In this document: one piece after another, positions 7,272 to 7,834 of the stretch
How the letters are laid out: each line of letters opens with the position of its first letter
Numbering within the stretch: the stretch's first letter is position 1
NCBI GenBank assembly: GCA_900540335.1
Contig: UQFC01000116.1
Span: forward strand, 1 to 7,834
DNA from: an uncultured Clostridium sp.
GTDB taxonomy: Bacteria > Bacillota > Clostridia > Lachnospirales > Lachnospiraceae
Reading direction: 5' to 3'
DNA: 7,834 bases
Position numbers and translations under genes: made by a program
The notes under the pieces: generated by a model
What the model saw: the letters and a program-made list of their open reading frames with translations, nothing else
The model's database searches: none
What the model was told of the DNA's origin: nothing

Positions 7272-7476
7272 CCGCTTCCTCGCCTCCCTGCAGAATCATC
7301 ATCTGTTTTTCTACTTTATCTATCTTATCACTGCAGGCCTTTACCAGCTTCATCCCGGCCTCATAGCAGGCAAAGGATTCCTCCAGAGAGGTGTCAGAAG
7401 CCTCCAGCTTTTCCAGAAGCTCATCCAGCTGGGCAAAGGTCTCTTCAATGGACTTGTCCTGTTTTTTCTCACTCAT
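7258..7476 (-). CDS. xseB: Exodeoxyribonuclease VII small subunit
   Basis: A 72-residue, highly charged helical protein. It matches the XseB family in length and pattern: SIEETFAQLDELLEKLEASD, then the EESFACYEAGMKLVKAC segment equivalent to the conserved EES...Y..G..L helix, and a second helix with KVEKQM. Several XseB copies bind the long C-terminal helices of XseA to form exonuclease VII, which degrades single-stranded DNA from both ends into acid-soluble oligonucleotides. The start lies within the last codons of xseA (8-nt overlap) with a GGGAGGA site eight bases upstream, and the end overlaps ispA by 14 nt. Such coupling fits fixed subunit expression. Confidence 0.94.
   Translation of the reverse strand: MSEKKQDKSIEETFAQLDELLEKLEASDTSLEESFACYEAGMKLVKACSDKIDKVEKQMMILQGGEEADGNA
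7277..7289 (-). promoter_or_regulatory. Shine-Dalgarno of ispA inside xseB
   Basis: The minus strand has a purine-rich double site, AGGGAGG followed by GAGGA. It lies within the last codons of xseB and ends five bases before the ATG at 7271-7269. It favours that start over the second ATG six bases later (7265-7263). Confidence 0.6.
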
Positions 7477-7834
7477 GGTTTATTTCCTCCCGCTCGGTTA
7501 CCCGGGCCTTCAAACGTCCGTCTGTAATCCGGATTGTAATCAAATCTCCCGGATTCACATCTGCTGCATGTTCAATCCTGCGGCTGTTCTCATCTGTAAG
7601 GAAACCAAAGCCGCGGCTGATTTTCTCTAAAGGGGACAGTCCGTGAAGACGTCCGCCTGCCAGAGCCAGCCTGTGCTTTGCCGCTGTAAGCTTTTGCTTC
7701 ATGGCATCTTCCATCTGCTCCTGCAAATCCGCAAGCCTCTGCCTCTGCTGGCGCAGTGTGCTCATGGGATCATGGAGCTGAAGCCGCAGACGGTACTGGT
7801 CAGCCTGAAACCGGCGGCGCTCCACCTGGCGTCC
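7469..7834 (-). CDS. xseA: Exodeoxyribonuclease VII large subunit, C-terminal part (5' end outside window)
   Basis: The last 121 codons of a gene that enters from the right edge; the frame is open to the very end of the window. The visible part has an Arg/Gln/Leu-rich helix (about 25 to 65 of the fragment, LRQQRQRLADLQEQMEDAMK) fitting the long coiled coil that carries XseB subunits. It is followed by LHGLSPLEKISRGFGFLT, the family's L..LSPL..L.RGY signature, and a small C-terminal beta segment (DVNPGDLITIRITDGRLKARV). The OB-fold and the catalytic domain are outside the window. The conserved RGY is RGF here, a mild substitution. The stop codon TGA overlaps the xseB start by 8 nt. An internal GTG at 7825 could mimic a start but is not one. 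Confidence 0.93.
   Translation of the reverse strand, partial: GRQVERRRFQADQYRLRLQLHDPMSTLRQQRQRLADLQEQMEDAMKQKLTAAKHRLALAGGRLHGLSPLEKISRGFGFLTDENSRRIEHAADVNPGDLITIRITDGRLKARVTEREEINHE

Noticed and set aside
7825..7834. GTG at 7825 as the start of a small separate gene
   Set aside because: The frame is open to the window edge, and the sequence matches the interior of the XseA C-terminal region, so this is a truncated view of xseA.
1..7834. A previously undescribed system, mobile element, CRISPR array or RNA gene
   Set aside because: Almost all of the sequence is accounted for by nine recognisable conserved genes; no repeat-spacer pattern, transposase, terminal inverted repeat, tRNA or rRNA fold was seen.

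Overview
The window is an ordered, entirely minus-strand block of housekeeping genes from an endospore-forming Firmicute. It is most likely a clostridial species of the Lachnospiraceae type. I base this on the sporulation gene spoIVB next to recN, strong AGGAGG-type ribosome binding sites, the gene order xseA-xseB-ispA-dxs-tlyA-nadK-argR-recN-spoIVB, and mixed-GC Clostridia-like protein sequences. The genus cannot be settled from the sequence alone.

Read in the direction of transcription (right to left), the window opens with the C-terminal third or so of xseA (7469-7834, cut by the window edge). It continues with xseB (7258-7476), ispA (6384-7271), dxs (4453-6351), tlyA (3624-4433), nadK (2731-3612), argR (2247-2690) and recN (514-2229). 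Neighbouring genes overlap by 8-14 nt or are separated by about 11-40 nt. No terminator or convincing promoter lies between them, so they look like one co-transcribed unit. After recN there is a 189-nt gap (325-513) holding an A/T-rich triple repeat and a rho-independent terminator. Then comes the start of spoIVB (1-324), which runs off the left edge.

The unit mixes several functions. XseA/XseB (exonuclease VII) and RecN serve DNA repair. Dxs and IspA are the entry step of the MEP isoprenoid pathway and a downstream prenyl-chain synthase. TlyA is a ribosomal RNA 2'-O-methyltransferase, NadK makes NADP, and ArgR is the arginine-responsive repressor. The order is a well-known conserved cluster. 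Compared with Bacillus subtilis the main difference is nadK sitting between tlyA and argR. All reading frames appear intact and the key catalytic motifs are present. I see no mobile element, CRISPR array, RNA gene or novel defence-like system. The least explained sequence is the repeat-bearing intergenic stretch between recN and spoIVB.
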